Positions 1 to 10,127 of a stretch of DNA of 64,000 bases are shown one piece after another. Below the pieces are notes generated by a model. That model was not told the origin of the DNA. It was given only the letters and a program-made list of their open reading frames with translations, and made no database searches. Numbering within the stretch: the stretch's first letter is position 1; the number at the start of each line of letters is the position of its first letter. The translations under genes were made by a program, and so were the position numbers. This DNA comes from Salinibaculum litoreum (GTDB taxonomy: Archaea; Halobacteriota; Halobacteria; Halobacteriales; Haloarculaceae): the NCBI GenBank assembly GCA_009789175.1, contig CP046867.1, positions 62,001 to 126,000 on the forward strand. Reading direction: 5' to 3'.

Positions 1-196
1 CCCACTCGAAGCCTTGTTCCTTGAGCGCCTCTGTGAACTCGTCCAGCGGCTGCTGGACGGTGCCGACGTATTCGGTGTCCTGAAGGCGGTATTCGGGCTG
101 CCCGAGAGTTCGCCCGAGCCGGGTAATCCACGGGGCGAGCCGCTGTCTCACGTAGTAGGGAACGTCCGGTTGGAGAGTCTGGACGATAGTCCGCAT
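1..196 (-). CDS. Hypothetical protein, 3' end outside window
   Basis: Reading the minus strand from an ATG at 196 gives an open frame of 65 codons that runs off the window edge. It begins MRTIVQTLQPDVPYYV and includes RLGRTLGQPEYRLQDTEYVG. The composition and codon use look like a real haloarchaeal protein, and I recall similar uncharacterised proteins of about 200 residues in haloarchaea. No catalytic motif is visible and I assign no function. A second open frame on the same strand (about 197-290, containing TPDVVSLAFRWACNTFEALE) lies just upstream in another frame, so the start is not certain. Confidence 0.55.
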   Translation of the reverse strand, partial: MRTIVQTLQPDVPYYVRQRLAPWITRLGRTLGQPEYRLQDTEYVGTVQQPLDEFTEALKEQGFEW

Positions 197-388
197 TTGG
201 CGGCCATTGGGTTTCCAGTGCCTCGAATGTGTTGCAGGCCCAGCGAAACGCGAGCGACACCACGTCAGGGGTGAACAGCGTAGAGTCACATTTTGCTGAC
301 TACACCCTCTGTATTCAGCATACAGTTCTTGACAAAATGTATAGATATTGCGCTCCGTAGCGTTACATCGTTCGCCTGTATCTAACGT

Positions 389-1163
389 TCAGAGTGTCTT
401 GTCGATGTTATAGGTGAGACAGCCAACAGCGAGTTCACGGAACTGTTTCCACCAGTGTCGTGAGCGGACGAATGCGCCGTATTTTCGTTTGAGCCGTGAG
501 TTCACGGTCTCATTCTGACTACGTTGACCGTAGAGATCGACGTCCAGTCGAGCGTTCCACGCCTTGTGAAGCGACGAAAACTCGCGGTGCTTGATGAGCG
601 GACGAACACCTAACCACGAGCTAACGCGCGAACCTTCTGGTCGTCGTATCCTTTCTCGCCAAGGAGAACCGCTACTTCGCCGGTATTCCGCTTGATGAGC
701 GACGGCGCAATCTTTGAGTCGTGCTTTCGTGTCGTCGTTACGTGTACGTCGATAATCGCGTTCGACCTCGTGTCCACCAGAAGTGTCACCTTCAACTGCT
801 GAATAGTTAGCTTCGTTCGCTTCGTGTAGTGTTTCGAGGCGTGACTCCGGTCAAACCCTGAAGCGTCGATCCCAACGATACCGTTAGTCGGGAGAAGCGT
901 GACCGAGAGGTTAAGAAGAACACGCCAGACAGCCATATCGAGTCGGTTGAACACTTTGCACAAAGTTGAGGGTGACGGGAGTTCGTCCAAGTTGATGGCT
1001 CTCCGAACGCGGGGCATCTCGATGAGTTCGTCGAGAAGCGTCCGATACGTCGTGTTCTTCCGAACTTTGAGACAGAGTATGGTGATGTACCTGAAAGACA
1101 TACGCGGGAAGAGCCGAGCAGCGCGGACTGCAACCCTGTGAAGCGTGTGTAAACCGACTCCAT
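389..1163 (-). pseudogene. Frameshifted IS5/ISH1-type transposase remnant
   Basis: This is a decayed copy of the intact transposase at 55907-56728. Shared blocks include GIDASGFDRSHASKHYTKR, LLVDTRSNAI and the end QFRELAVGCLT-like. The first catalytic Asp is in GIDASGFD. A single-base deletion near 615 turns RALSREAG into a stop (RALARG*), so the third catalytic region is out of frame. The N-terminus (about 1090-1163) is also rearranged relative to the intact copy. I found no terminal inverted repeats around it, so this is a transposase fragment and not a mobile unit. Confidence 0.85.
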
Positions 1164-1205
1164 GATAGATGAGACGATGTGTAGAAGGACTGGTATAGAC
1201 AGTAA

Positions 1206-1454
1206 TTATAAATACTGCTCATAGCCGCATTTCGGACAATACATGATCTCCTGCTTGATCAGAAGGTGACCCAGATTACATTCACCACAGGGGCCTCCAA
1301 TCGAGATCCCAGTCTCTCGTGCGAGCGCGTTTACGGTGTTTTCTAACCTGTCTATCTGTAGTTCATTTCTCTCGAGACGGTCTGCCATCTCTTGAAGTCG
1401 CAGTACTTCTTGGCACCGCCGATCCTCTTCTGGTGATGAAGGATATGGGTTCAC
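1206..1454 (-). CDS. Small coiled-coil zinc-ribbon protein
   Basis: This 82-residue protein has a helical, charged N-terminal half (about 10-50, heptad-like LQEMADRLERNELQIDRLEN) and a C-terminal zinc ribbon. The probable metal ligands are CGEC near residue 56 and CPKC near residue 73. Such proteins usually bind nucleic acid or a protein partner, but no specific function can be assigned. It has no obvious operon partner and lies between a transposase remnant and an AhpD-like gene. Confidence 0.6.
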   Translation of the reverse strand: MNPYPSSPEEDRRCQEVLRLQEMADRLERNELQIDRLENTVNALARETGISIGGPCGECNLGHLLIKQEIMYCPKCGYEQYL

Positions 1455-1575
1455 ACAAGAGATAGCCGGTCATGGAGAATAAACACGAGTTCGAATTCAC
1501 TGATGTACTTACACGATTTAGACCGTGATAGAACCTCAACGGGATTCGATACAATAAAAAAATGAAACGGTACGA

Positions 1576-1980
1576 TCAGTCAGCGCCAGCTGCTGCCGCC
1601 TCCTGTTCTTCGATGTAGTCAACGATCTCGGTCGTTTCCTCCCTGAACTCGTCGAGGTCGGTTTCTGCACCGTGGAGAATCGTCGAGAAGTACCGAACGG
1701 TAGCAGCGACGTTCATGGCTTCGGTAAGACCGTCCTCTGTCACCCCTTCTAGTCTCGCCTCTTCCTTATGGAAGTGTATACAGTAGGGACATCCCATTGC
1801 AGTTGCGGCTGCAACCGAAGCAAGCGCTTTCTCTCGGTTTGGTAGTTCTGTCTCTCCGAACTCAAGGTCACGTACGATTCCCCAACTGTGGTCAGCGGCG
1901 GGCTCCGAGAGCGCCTCGAGCCAGTTTGGAACTTGCCCGAGGTACTCTTCTATCTCTCCTTTTGTTTTGTCTGATACCAT
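1576..1980 (-). CDS. Carboxymuconolactone decarboxylase/AhpD-like protein
   Basis: The protein of 134 residues carries the AhpD-type motif CPYCIHFH (residues about 72-79), where a CxxC pair plus a nearby His form the redox centre that reduces peroxides or peroxiredoxins. The start is placed at the ATG at 1980 (MVSDKTKGEIEEYLGQVPNW), because the upstream in-frame extension to 2049 is unlike the family. The family is all-helical and usually oligomeric. The substrate cannot be told from sequence. The tail is acidic and alanine-rich (EEQEAAAAGAD). It stands alone. Confidence 0.85.
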   Translation of the reverse strand: MVSDKTKGEIEEYLGQVPNWLEALSEPAADHSWGIVRDLEFGETELPNREKALASVAAATAMGCPYCIHFHKEEARLEGVTEDGLTEAMNVAATVRYFSTILHGAETDLDEFREETTEIVDYIEEQEAAAAGAD

Positions 1981-2324
1981 TGTCGACTCCCGGATTTCCT
2001 GAACGTGTCCGCAATACCCCGTGTGCACCACAGAACGACTGAAATCCACCTACAGATACATCATGAACAATGATGGTAGTATCTCATGTAGTCGCGAATA
2101 AGGTGGTGTGGGATTAGCAGAACCCGGACTGAAGAAAACTGATCGTGCAACTCTGGCAAGTTGGCATACATATGAAAGATCACTATAATGTCATATGCTT
2201 TGGGGTGTGTATACTATTTGACTGCCGTCCGGGGATCGTACAGGTGTCACGGATTACGAGAAAGTCCCCGTGCAGCGACATCCATGCAAACCATATAATT
2301 GGGGCGAGTGGTACTCAGTAGAAG
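1981..2324. other. Intergenic stretch with a short inverted repeat
   Basis: No credible coding frame was seen. The AT-rich part carries catatga (2169-2175) and its complement tcatatg (2191-2197), a 7-bp inverted repeat about 130 bp upstream of the small membrane gene at 2325. It could be an operator, but nothing else supports this. Confidence 0.3.
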
Positions 2325-2537
2325 ATGTCAAGCCCTCTGCTCCGACGCACGATACGCCGGTGCTCAGCAGTACTCGTGATTTCCAGTATGCTATTTCTTC
2401 TCCTCTTTGAACATTATCTCTCTATCCAAGGGATCCCTACGAATCCGGCTATTCACTATATCGCACTGTTCCTTTTCAGTGGGGCAGCATTCTACCTCCT
2501 GGGGAGTGTCGGACGATCTATTCTCCCCACTGACTGA
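2325..2537 (+). CDS. Small two-TM membrane protein, unknown
   Basis: A 70-residue protein with a basic N-terminus (LLRRTIRRC) and two hydrophobic segments (about residues 15-32 and 42-62) joined by a short polar loop, which suggests a membrane hairpin. I do not recognise a family. A TATA-like ccatataatt lies about 30 bp upstream (near 2290), which fits a leaderless archaeal transcript. The next sequence downstream is gene debris. Confidence 0.5.
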   Translation: MSSPLLRRTIRRCSAVLVISSMLFLLLFEHYLSIQGIPTNPAIHYIALFLFSGAAFYLLGSVGRSILPTD

Positions 2538-2601
2538 CTTTCGTTTCCGGAAAAGGGTTCTCAGTATCCATTCACCGCTTTGCTGAATTTCAACGCTTTC
2601 T

Positions 2602-2730
2602 ATTGAGACGAACGACCTGACCAAACGCTTCGGCGACGACATCGCCGCCGTCAAAGACCTCGATCTCACGGTCACGTCCGGCGAGGTATTCAGCTTCCTT
2701 TGCCCGAGCGGTGCTGGGAAGTTGAACCCT
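2602..2730 (+). pseudogene. ABC transporter ATPase N-terminal fragment
   Basis: The plus strand encodes ETNDLTKRFGDDIAAV, then DLDLTVTSGEVFSFL, then CPSGAGKLNP, which is the start of an ABC-type ATPase. The Walker A is damaged: the usual GPSGAGKST reads CPSGAGKLN, and homology ends right there. No upstream start, signature motif or Walker B is present. It is a short fragment left by recombination. Confidence 0.75.
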
Positions 2731-3310
2731 CCAGTTCGGACCGTCAAGGAGAGATCACACGCACAGGGGTGGGTATCGAACGACTAGCAAACACTAGCCT
2801 GCCGCCGGCTAGTGAACCTATCAAGGCGGTCGAGTACGTCCAAGAACGGGAGGAAGAGCGCGAGACAGAGAGTGGACCGTCCACCGACGAGTGACGACAG
2901 CAGATCGCATGGTAGGATCTGATGCGGACGTTGACCGATACCCCACCGCTGACAACCGAGCCGGGTCTCGTTCGGCATCCTGCGGCCATCAGAGGTGTTC
3001 TTGCTATCGGAGCTGGCGGTTATCTGCGGTCGAAACCCTGCGTCTTCTTAGGTGCCCAACCATCAAACGAATGGAGTAGAAGCAAACAGAACGCGACCGT
3101 GAGGCGAGGCATACTCATCGGCTTATGTGATAGCAGTGATTAAAGAAGCGGAGTAGCTCGGTTCATACAGGAGATAAGCGTATCGGCAGGAGTGTCGATC
3201 TATTTGAACTCTGTTAAGAATGGGATGCTGAATATAGAGGACGTGGTAAGCATGTTAGCTTTGCTTCTTTCGTCCTGTATAATTATAAGTAAAATATTTG
3301 GTTGTTCTCC
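2731..3310. other. Gene debris without a convincing intact gene
   Basis: Frames at 2700-2894 (ending SGPSTDE) and 2922-3143 (beginning MRTLTDTPPLTTEPGLVRHP) on the plus strand look partly protein-like but match nothing I recognise and follow the broken ABC fragment. They are best read as remains of a rearranged gene cluster. The last 150 bp before the kinase gene are AT-rich and non-coding. Confidence 0.35.
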
Positions 3311-5389
3311 TCACGTGTTTGGTTGGGTTGCAGCAGGAAGCGTGAAGTAAAACGTCGAACCATCGCCGGGCTCAGACTCGACCCAGATTTCGCCACCGTG
3401 GCGCTCGATGATCCGCTGACTAAGTGCGAGTCCGATACCCGTTCCCTCATACTCGTCGTAGGTATGGAGACGCTGGAACACTTCGAACACGCGGTCGGTG
3501 TCGTCCGGGTCGATACCAATGCCCTCGTCGCTGACTGAGACGATCCACTCCTCGCCGTCACGTTCGGCTTCGACGCGGATGCGCGGACGATCGTCGCCCG
3601 AGTACTCGATAGCGTTGTCTAAGAGGTTCTGAAACACTTGCCGTAGCTGAGCGATGTCTCCCTCAACCTGGGGGAGAGATTCCGACATGATCTCGGTGTT
3701 AGTCTCCGCGATTTTCACCTGCAAATTGTCACGGACCTCGGTGAGCACTTCGTCGAGATCGGTCGATTCCAACGGCTTCCCCTGCGTCTCTACCCGTGAA
3801 TACGCGAGCAGCCCCTCGATCATGTTTCGCATCCGATCGGCACCGTCGACCGCGAACTCGATGAACTCCTCCGCGTCCTCGTCAAGTTCATCGGCGTAGC
3901 GTTGTTCGAGCAGTTGCAGGTAACTTGTGACCATCCGCAGGGGTTCCTCCAGGTCGTGGGACGCAGCATACGCGAACTGCTCCAGACGCTCGTTCGATTC
4001 CTCGAGTTTCTGCTGATACTCTTTGCGATCGGTGATATCGTGTACGTAGATCGATAGCCCTGACTCAGAGGGATACACGTTGTAATGGAGCCACGCATCG
4101 ACTTCTTCATCGTACAACTCGAAGCTGGTTGGTTCTTGTCTCTCCACCGCCTCACGGAACTCGTTCGAGAGCTGCCCGTCGTCTCGATCGGGGAAGACCT
4201 CCCAGAAAGACCGTTCCGCTAATTCGTCCTCCGACTTCTGAAATAGTTCCGCTGCGAACTCGTTGTAGTGCGTGAACTTCCAGTCTTCGTCGAGCGCAAA
4301 GAACGCATCAGAGATGCGCCCGAGGATATTCCCTAATTCAGTCTCCAGTTCCGTCTTGCGTTGTTCGAGTTGTTGTTGACGCTGTTTTTGATCGGTGATA
4401 TCCTCGATAGAGATAACGATTCGGTCAGTCTCAGAGAGACCGCCCTCAAGCGGGACCGCGTTTATCGAGAGCCATTCGTGATCAACCCCAGCCTGATCGA
4501 TACGACACTGGAAGTCGTAGACCGACTGTCCGGTCTTGAAGACCTCTTTCCATGGTCTGTCGTCGCCGGGAATGGGAGTGTCCTCTGAGTCGTACAGTTC
4601 CCTGGATGTTATCGATAGGTCGCCAAGGTCGGTCTCATTGATCTTGAGGAGGTCGAGTGCCTCTTGGTTGGCTCGCGTGAACACTTCGTTCGCGTCGAGC
4701 ACGCAGATGCCGACCGGGATCGTTTCGAAGATCTGCTCGATGAGGTCTCGTTCTCGCTGGAGTTGGAGTTCGTACTCCCGCTGTTCGGTCATGTCGCGGG
4801 TCACTTTCGTGAAGCCCTGGAGTGTGCCATCGATGTCCCGGATGGCAGTGATTACGACGTTCGCCCAGAACCGCGAACCGTCCGCGCGGACCCGCCACCC
4901 CTCGTCCTCGACGCGGCCCCGCTCGGTGGCCTTCTCGAGGTTCGTCTCCGGGACTCCCTCTGCCCTGTCTTCCTCGGTGTAGAACGTTGAGAAGTGCTGG
5001 CCGACGATCTCGTCTTCGGAATATCCTTTGATTCGCTTGGCACCCTGGTTCCAACTGCCGATGGTACCGTCGGGATCGAGCATAAAAATCGCGTAGTCCT
5101 TGACTGCACTCACGAACGCACCGAACTCCTGCAATTTGGCCTGTTGATCATCTTCCTGAGTCCCGTCAGATGGCTGCCACCAAATGCGAGTTCCGGTCTC
5201 AGGTTCCTTGGTCTGTAACTTCCCACGGTCTGCGAATGCTGTCAACTGCTGCTCTGCAATCTGTTCTGGACACTCCCACCTCTCGGCAACCTCAGCTGTA
5301 GTGAACGGCGTACCCGATGTATCTCCGTTCGAGAATAGACGATTAATATCCTCTATAGAAATATCTGACTCTGAGCGATTAGGGTCCAT
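3311..5389 (-). CDS. Multi-PAS sensor histidine kinase with N-terminal wHTH-like segment
   Basis: The order in the 692-residue protein is as follows. A wHTH-like segment (about 30-72, TTAEVAERWECPEQIAEQQL and RIWWQPSDG) is followed by PAS 1 with PAC (about 90-205, FMLDPDGTIGSWNQGAKRIKG), PAS 2 (about 215-335) and PAS 3 (about 345-460). HisKA is at about 470-540, with the phospho-accepting His in FAYAASHDLEEPLRM. The HATPase domain (about 575-688) has DEGIGIDP and GTGIGLAL. There are no transmembrane segments, so it is cytoplasmic. It is predicted to sense redox, light or a small ligand and to phosphorylate a response regulator encoded elsewhere. It is a close paralogue of the kinase at 7602-10043. 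Confidence 0.93.
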   Translation of the reverse strand: MDPNRSESDISIEDINRLFSNGDTSGTPFTTAEVAERWECPEQIAEQQLTAFADRGKLQTKEPETGTRIWWQPSDGTQEDDQQAKLQEFGAFVSAVKDYAIFMLDPDGTIGSWNQGAKRIKGYSEDEIVGQHFSTFYTEEDRAEGVPETNLEKATERGRVEDEGWRVRADGSRFWANVVITAIRDIDGTLQGFTKVTRDMTEQREYELQLQRERDLIEQIFETIPVGICVLDANEVFTRANQEALDLLKINETDLGDLSITSRELYDSEDTPIPGDDRPWKEVFKTGQSVYDFQCRIDQAGVDHEWLSINAVPLEGGLSETDRIVISIEDITDQKQRQQQLEQRKTELETELGNILGRISDAFFALDEDWKFTHYNEFAAELFQKSEDELAERSFWEVFPDRDDGQLSNEFREAVERQEPTSFELYDEEVDAWLHYNVYPSESGLSIYVHDITDRKEYQQKLEESNERLEQFAYAASHDLEEPLRMVTSYLQLLEQRYADELDEDAEEFIEFAVDGADRMRNMIEGLLAYSRVETQGKPLESTDLDEVLTEVRDNLQVKIAETNTEIMSESLPQVEGDIAQLRQVFQNLLDNAIEYSGDDRPRIRVEAERDGEEWIVSVSDEGIGIDPDDTDRVFEVFQRLHTYDEYEGTGIGLALSQRIIERHGGEIWVESEPGDGSTFYFTLPAATQPNT

Positions 5390-5562
5390 AGTGTATGTGT
5401 CGACGTTGACTCGTAAACGGGTGACGGTCGGTGACCTGTTCTGTTAGAATAGCCGGGTATGGCATTGTCTTCGTGTGACGATGTGTAGCTCGGCTATACC
5501 TATCGGCTTATTCGAGACAGCAGTGACTGAAGAAATGGAGTGGATCGGTTCATACAGGGGAA

Positions 5563-6006
5563 TTAGCAATCATACCACGGTTCAATCGTGTTATCTGGGT
5601 GCAGCGTGAGTCCGATATCTTTCAGTTCGCATTCGAAATCGGCCGGCAAATCAGGATCGTACTGCCACGTCTGGGAGACGCCATCTGCGGTGAACGCATG
5701 CACTCTCGAGGGGGTCGTTTCGATAGTACCGCGTGACATCATCTTTCTGGAACCGAGAGTGAACACGCGACTGAAAAGCGTCCCGTCCTCACTATCTATC
5801 ACACGGACCGCGATCTCCGCCATCGAAGAAGTCCTATTCTCGACAATCACCTCGCTGGATTCCTTGGCCTTATTGGAATCGTTCCCGGGGAGAACGTCAC
5901 TACAGCCAGCAGTCGAAACGGAAGTCACGGCCCCAAGAGTAGCAAGAAACCGTCGTCGAGACGGTCGTTTGTCTTGGAGAGAAGCTAGTAGGCGATCGGA
6001 GGCCAT
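5563..6006 (-). CDS. Tat-exported putative lipoprotein, unknown
   Basis: The 147-residue protein starts with a twin-arginine signal (RPSRRRFLATLGAVTSVSTAGC). The lipobox TAGC gives a probable lipid anchor at Cys about residue 35. The mature part is a small beta-rich domain (VIVENRTSSMAEIAVRVID) of the kind seen in haloarchaeal lipoproteins of unknown function, ending in WYDC. It lies between the two paralogous histidine kinases but is not obviously co-transcribed with either. Confidence 0.8.
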   Translation of the reverse strand: MASDRLLASLQDKRPSRRRFLATLGAVTSVSTAGCSDVLPGNDSNKAKESSEVIVENRTSSMAEIAVRVIDSEDGTLFSRVFTLGSRKMMSRGTIETTPSRVHAFTADGVSQTWQYDPDLPADFECELKDIGLTLHPDNTIEPWYDC

Positions 6007-6279
6007 GCTAACTGAGTATGTAATCGCCGGAATAATATTATCGAACCACGCACGCTGAGCGTTAGCTACGAAGACATACTAACCAGTTAACAAACTCCGT
6101 TATAGTTACGCGCAGTCTAGGAATAATCAATAGGAACAGTGCTACATGCAGCATGAAAAGCTTCTGAAATACCTCTCAGCCGATCGGGAGTACTGGAACT
6201 CTTTCCCCTTCTAAATCACACAAGAACTGCAGAGGCGAATTCCCAGAGAAGAGAAAATAGGTCTCCTCAGGGATACCGA

Positions 6280-6834
6280 CTAGTCTATCGTCATATCATC
6301 ATCATTATTCCACCAGTCATCGACGTCGAGGATACCGTCCTCCTCCTCCTCGTTCACTGGGCTGACTTGGACGGTGATCAGTTCCGGATTATCGCCGAAC
6401 GGCGTCCACTCCTTGTTCATCTCGAAGAGTTGGGGTTGATTCTGATCGTCATCGGCGTCGGTGACGAATCCTCGGTTACCATCGAAGCTCCCGAGGTTTG
6501 CCTCGTGGGCGGCCCAAAGCGGCACTACTTCACCCGTGTTCTGCCACCGAATCATCCGGGTGTTATACTCTGAGAAGAAACTATCCTGGATGTCGCCATA
6601 ATTTGGCGTCCAATTGACAACGTCGGACACTATCGCGAACTTCGCTTCCGGATGGAAGTTACTTGCCTGTATCAGGGCTTTCCAATTATCGTCGAGACCA
6701 CCACTACCTTCTTGGGCGCTTACGGTGCCAGACGCGGCCAGACCTGCGCCGGCCGTTGCCACTGCGCTCTTTTTCATAAACGAACGCCGCGTTTCGTCAT
6801 CTACTATCCGCTCAAGCAGATTGTCATTGGTCAT
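6280..6834 (-). CDS. Tat-signal exported protein, unknown
   Basis: The start is set at the ATG at 6834 (MTNDNLLERIVDDETRRSF), because the signal sequence RRSFMKKSAVATAGAGLAAS then sits near the N-terminus; longer frames upstream do not fit. Cleavage is likely after ASGTVSAQ. The mature protein is Trp- and acid-rich (NWKALIQASNF, WWNNDDDMTID), with no lipobox and no motif I can name. It was probably secreted into the high-salt exterior. Confidence 0.75.
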   Translation of the reverse strand: MTNDNLLERIVDDETRRSFMKKSAVATAGAGLAASGTVSAQEGSGGLDDNWKALIQASNFHPEAKFAIVSDVVNWTPNYGDIQDSFFSEYNTRMIRWQNTGEVVPLWAAHEANLGSFDGNRGFVTDADDDQNQPQLFEMNKEWTPFGDNPELITVQVSPVNEEEEDGILDVDDWWNNDDDMTID

Positions 6835-7601
6835 ACTGAGTTCCCCCCTCCGCAGGCGTTTGTTGCAAAGATACGCAGAAAAAGGGATCGTCCGTTTCGG
6901 CGGAAATAGTATATATTCCATCACTAGAACAGAAGATAGAGCGGATTTCCTCCTCGGTTTCTCCTCCATTGTCCGCTTTAACTGTACATTAACTGATTGA
7001 GACACCCGTTACGGCAGTGAGTTCCGGGAAACGTGATGCCACGACCCCTTCGCTGTCCAACAAAGGATCTGGTCTGCAAGCGGAAGGAAATGCATTTTTC
7101 TCATATTACCATATTCCTTTCGCCCTGCAACACACGTAAGGCAATTCTATCAGCGATACTGGTGCCTAAGACGAGGGCACTGAATCATGACATGCTCGTC
7201 CCGTTCTCAGTTCCGGTTCATTCACATCCGACTCTCCCTCACCGGTAGGACCGCCTCCACTCAACTCCTCGCCGCGGCCGACCTGTGGGGGTCGGAGCGG
7301 TCCAGAACAGGAGACTATTTGACACGACCTCCCGAAGCGCTGCCGGACTATAAACACCGTCACGTTTCTCGAGTCGATTCTCAGATGCTTTCATTGAATC
7401 CTCTTGAACCCTGTTGGCGCTGGTAGATCCCCGCCACTTTGATCAGGACAGGGAATGCCGATAATTACGGGAATATACTATTATGATAAAATATTCAACC
7501 GGGATTCACCGTATGTGTCTTGTTTGGAAGCCAGGGAAATATACCTGGTATTACATTACTTCCACCAAGTGCTTAATAGCTCGTGGTTTAAAGGGAGACC
7601 A
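6835..7601. other. Long intergenic region between Tat protein and second kinase
   Basis: No gene is supported here. A GC hairpin (ccgacc 7278-7283 / ggtcgg 7289-7294) lies in a GC-rich patch, and a minus-strand frame over 7166-7363 (RGEELSGGGPTGEG) looks like a gene remnant at best. The last 150 bp are AT-rich and must carry the promoter for the kinase. Confidence 0.35.
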
Positions 7602-10043
7602 ATGGAACCATCGGATCCGTCCCCAGATATCAGTGTAGATGATATTCGGGGATTTTTTACCCAATTAAACCAGCCGACATCCCCGGTATCGATCACGGAG
7701 GTCACCGAGTTCCTTGATTGTACACCGCAGACGGCACAGCAGTACCTAGAGGAACTCACGGAACGAGATGAATTACGAACCAAACAAATCGATGGGTCAA
7801 CCCGAGTTTGGTGGGCTGCTGGGGAAAGTAGTATTGGTCGTGAAGATGCAGACAACAAGCAGTTCGGAGAATTCGTGAGAGCGGTCAAGGATTACGCTAT
7901 CTTCATGCTTGACCCCGACGGCAGCGTCGCCAGCTGGAACCAGGGGGCAAAGCGAATCAAAGGCTATTCAGAGGACGAGATCGTCGGCGAGCACTTCTCC
8001 ACGTTTTACACTGAGGACGATATCGAAAACGATGTCCCAGAGACGAACCTCGAAACCGCCGCAGAGGAGGGACGCATCGAAGACGAAGGCTGGCGGATTA
8101 AGAAAGATGGTTCGCGCTTCTGGGCGAACGTCGTCATCACCGCCATCCGCGACGCCGACGGCACGCTCCAGGGATTCACCAAAGTCACGCGGGATATGAC
8201 CGAACGACGTGAGTACGAGCAACAACTTGAAGAACAGGCTGAGTGGCTCGAACGCCAGCGGGACGAACTCGAACAGGAACTCGACGACATCTTCGAGCGA
8301 ATTGACGATGCCTTCTACGCCCTCGACGACGAATTCCGCTACGAATACGTAAACGAGCAGGCCGAAGAGTACCTCGGCGAGCAGGAGGGGAACCTCATCG
8401 GGCAGAAACCGTGGGAAGTGCTTGACGTCGACGAGTCGGACCCGATTTTCGAGCGGTTCGAAGAGGCATTCGCAACGCAGGGACCGATTCGGTTCGAACG
8501 CTACTCGGAGCCGCTCGGCATGTGGGCGATGGTCAGGATCTATCCCTCTGAGTCCGGTCTCTCAGTGTACTTCGAGGATATCACCCAGCGCAAAGAGCGC
8601 GAACGGGAACTCGAACGGGTGTACGATCTCTTGGAGCGGGCGGAACGCATTGCGGGCCTTGGCGGTTGGGAGATTGATCCGGACACGCGCGACGTGTTCT
8701 GGACCGACCACCTCTTCGATATTTTGGAGGTCACCTCCGACGAAGAACCGCATCTGAACGAAGCCCTTGATGTGTACCACGACGAGGACCAACCGATCGT
8801 CGAACGTGCTGTCGAAGCGGCGCTTCGATCCGGCGAGTCTTTCGACATTGAAAGTCGGTTCCAAACGACCAGCGGTGAGGTGCGCTGGCTCCGAATCATC
8901 GGTGAGCCCGACATCGAGGACGGAGAGGTCGTTTCGCTCCGCGGAGCCGTCCAAGACATCACCGAGCAGAAAGAGCGCGAAGAGGAACTCCAACGTGTCC
9001 GGAATCGGATGGAGTTTGCCCTCAACGCCACGGATGCGATCGTCTGGGACTGGAACGTCGACGAGGATCAGACGTCGTTCTATCCCTCGGCTGAGTCGTT
9101 ATATGGGACCACGGTCGAGGACTGGGATGATTTCATCGAAATCGTCCATCCCGACGATCGAGAGCAGGTCGAAGAGAGGATCAAGGAATCACTGGAAACC
9201 GACGAGCCGAAGTCCGATGAGATCCGCATCGATCGGAACGGGGAAAGGCGGTGGATCGAAGCCCCGGGTCGGCCAATCCAAGACGAGGACGGATCGACGA
9301 GGCTGGTCGGCGTGGCGCGGGACATCACTGAACGGAAGATATTCGAGCGCAAGTTACAGGAGTCGAACGAGCGCCTCGAACAGTTCGCGTATGCGGCCTC
9401 TCATGATCTCCAAGAGCCACTCCGGATGGTGTCGAGCTATCTGCAGTTGCTCGAAGACCGCTACGGTGACGAACTCGACGACGACGGTCGAGAATTCATC
9501 GAATTCGCTGTGGATGGTGCCGACAGAATGCGAGAGATGATCGACGCTTTGCTCGAATACTCCCGGGTTGAAACTGAGGGTGACCCCTTCGAACCAGTTA
9601 TTCTAGATACCGTCCTTGAAGAGGTCTTAGCTGATCTCCAGTTGCAGATCGAAGAATGTGATGCTGAAATCACGGTTGAGGAGTTGCCTACGGTCGAGGG
9701 CGACGATACCCAACTCCGACAAGTGTTTCAGAACCTACTGAAGAATGCGATCGAATATAGCGGTGATGCGCCGCCTCGAATTCACGTCTCGGCCGAACGA
9801 TCGGGCGAAGAGTGGATCGTATCGGTTAGCGACGAGGGAATAGGAATTGACCCCGATGACCAAGACCGTATTTTCGAGATCTTCCAATCCCTTCACACTC
9901 GTGACGAGCACGCCGGAATGGGCATTGGGCTCGCACTGTGCAAGCGAATCGTAGAGCGGCATGACGGCGATATTTGGGTCGACTCGGAGCCGGATGCTGG
10001 GACGACGTTTTGGTTCTCACTACCCGCAACGGACAATACGTGA
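7602..10043 (+). CDS. Multi-PAS sensor histidine kinase, paralogue of 3311-5389
   Basis: The 813-residue protein is read from the ATG at 7602 (MEPSDPSPDISVDDIRGFF), which aligns with the start of the first kinase. The order is wHTH-like segment (about 25-70), PAS 1 nearly identical to the paralogue (about 85-200), then three more PAS/PAC units. One of these has GGWEIDPDTRDVFW and another WDWNVDEDQ. HisKA follows (about 600-670, YAASHDLQEPLRM), then HATPase (DEGIGIDP, GMGIGLAL). It is soluble. The shared ends and differing middle PAS units suggest duplication followed by exchange of sensor modules. The partner regulator is not seen. Confidence 0.93.
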   Translation: MEPSDPSPDISVDDIRGFFTQLNQPTSPVSITEVTEFLDCTPQTAQQYLEELTERDELRTKQIDGSTRVWWAAGESSIGREDADNKQFGEFVRAVKDYAIFMLDPDGSVASWNQGAKRIKGYSEDEIVGEHFSTFYTEDDIENDVPETNLETAAEEGRIEDEGWRIKKDGSRFWANVVITAIRDADGTLQGFTKVTRDMTERREYEQQLEEQAEWLERQRDELEQELDDIFERIDDAFYALDDEFRYEYVNEQAEEYLGEQEGNLIGQKPWEVLDVDESDPIFERFEEAFATQGPIRFERYSEPLGMWAMVRIYPSESGLSVYFEDITQRKERERELERVYDLLERAERIAGLGGWEIDPDTRDVFWTDHLFDILEVTSDEEPHLNEALDVYHDEDQPIVERAVEAALRSGESFDIESRFQTTSGEVRWLRIIGEPDIEDGEVVSLRGAVQDITEQKEREEELQRVRNRMEFALNATDAIVWDWNVDEDQTSFYPSAESLYGTTVEDWDDFIEIVHPDDREQVEERIKESLETDEPKSDEIRIDRNGERRWIEAPGRPIQDEDGSTRLVGVARDITERKIFERKLQESNERLEQFAYAASHDLQEPLRMVSSYLQLLEDRYGDELDDDGREFIEFAVDGADRMREMIDALLEYSRVETEGDPFEPVILDTVLEEVLADLQLQIEECDAEITVEELPTVEGDDTQLRQVFQNLLKNAIEYSGDAPPRIHVSAERSGEEWIVSVSDEGIGIDPDDQDRIFEIFQSLHTRDEHAGMGIGLALCKRIVERHDGDIWVDSEPDAGTTFWFSLPATDNT

Positions 10044-10127
10044 CCAACTACATCGCACCATTGCGAATCAACCACCCCGCGAGAACGATATTCGTCCACG
10101 CATCAAACCGTGTGTCTCGACTCGATC

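Noticed and set aside
197..290. A second minus-strand frame reading TPDVVSLAFRWACNTFEALE
   Set aside because: It overlaps the better-supported frame from 196, is short and has a stop just upstream; kept only as a caveat on that start.
297..1205. A complete IS around the transposase at 389-1163
   Set aside because: I found no copy of the 17-bp ends or a target duplication there.
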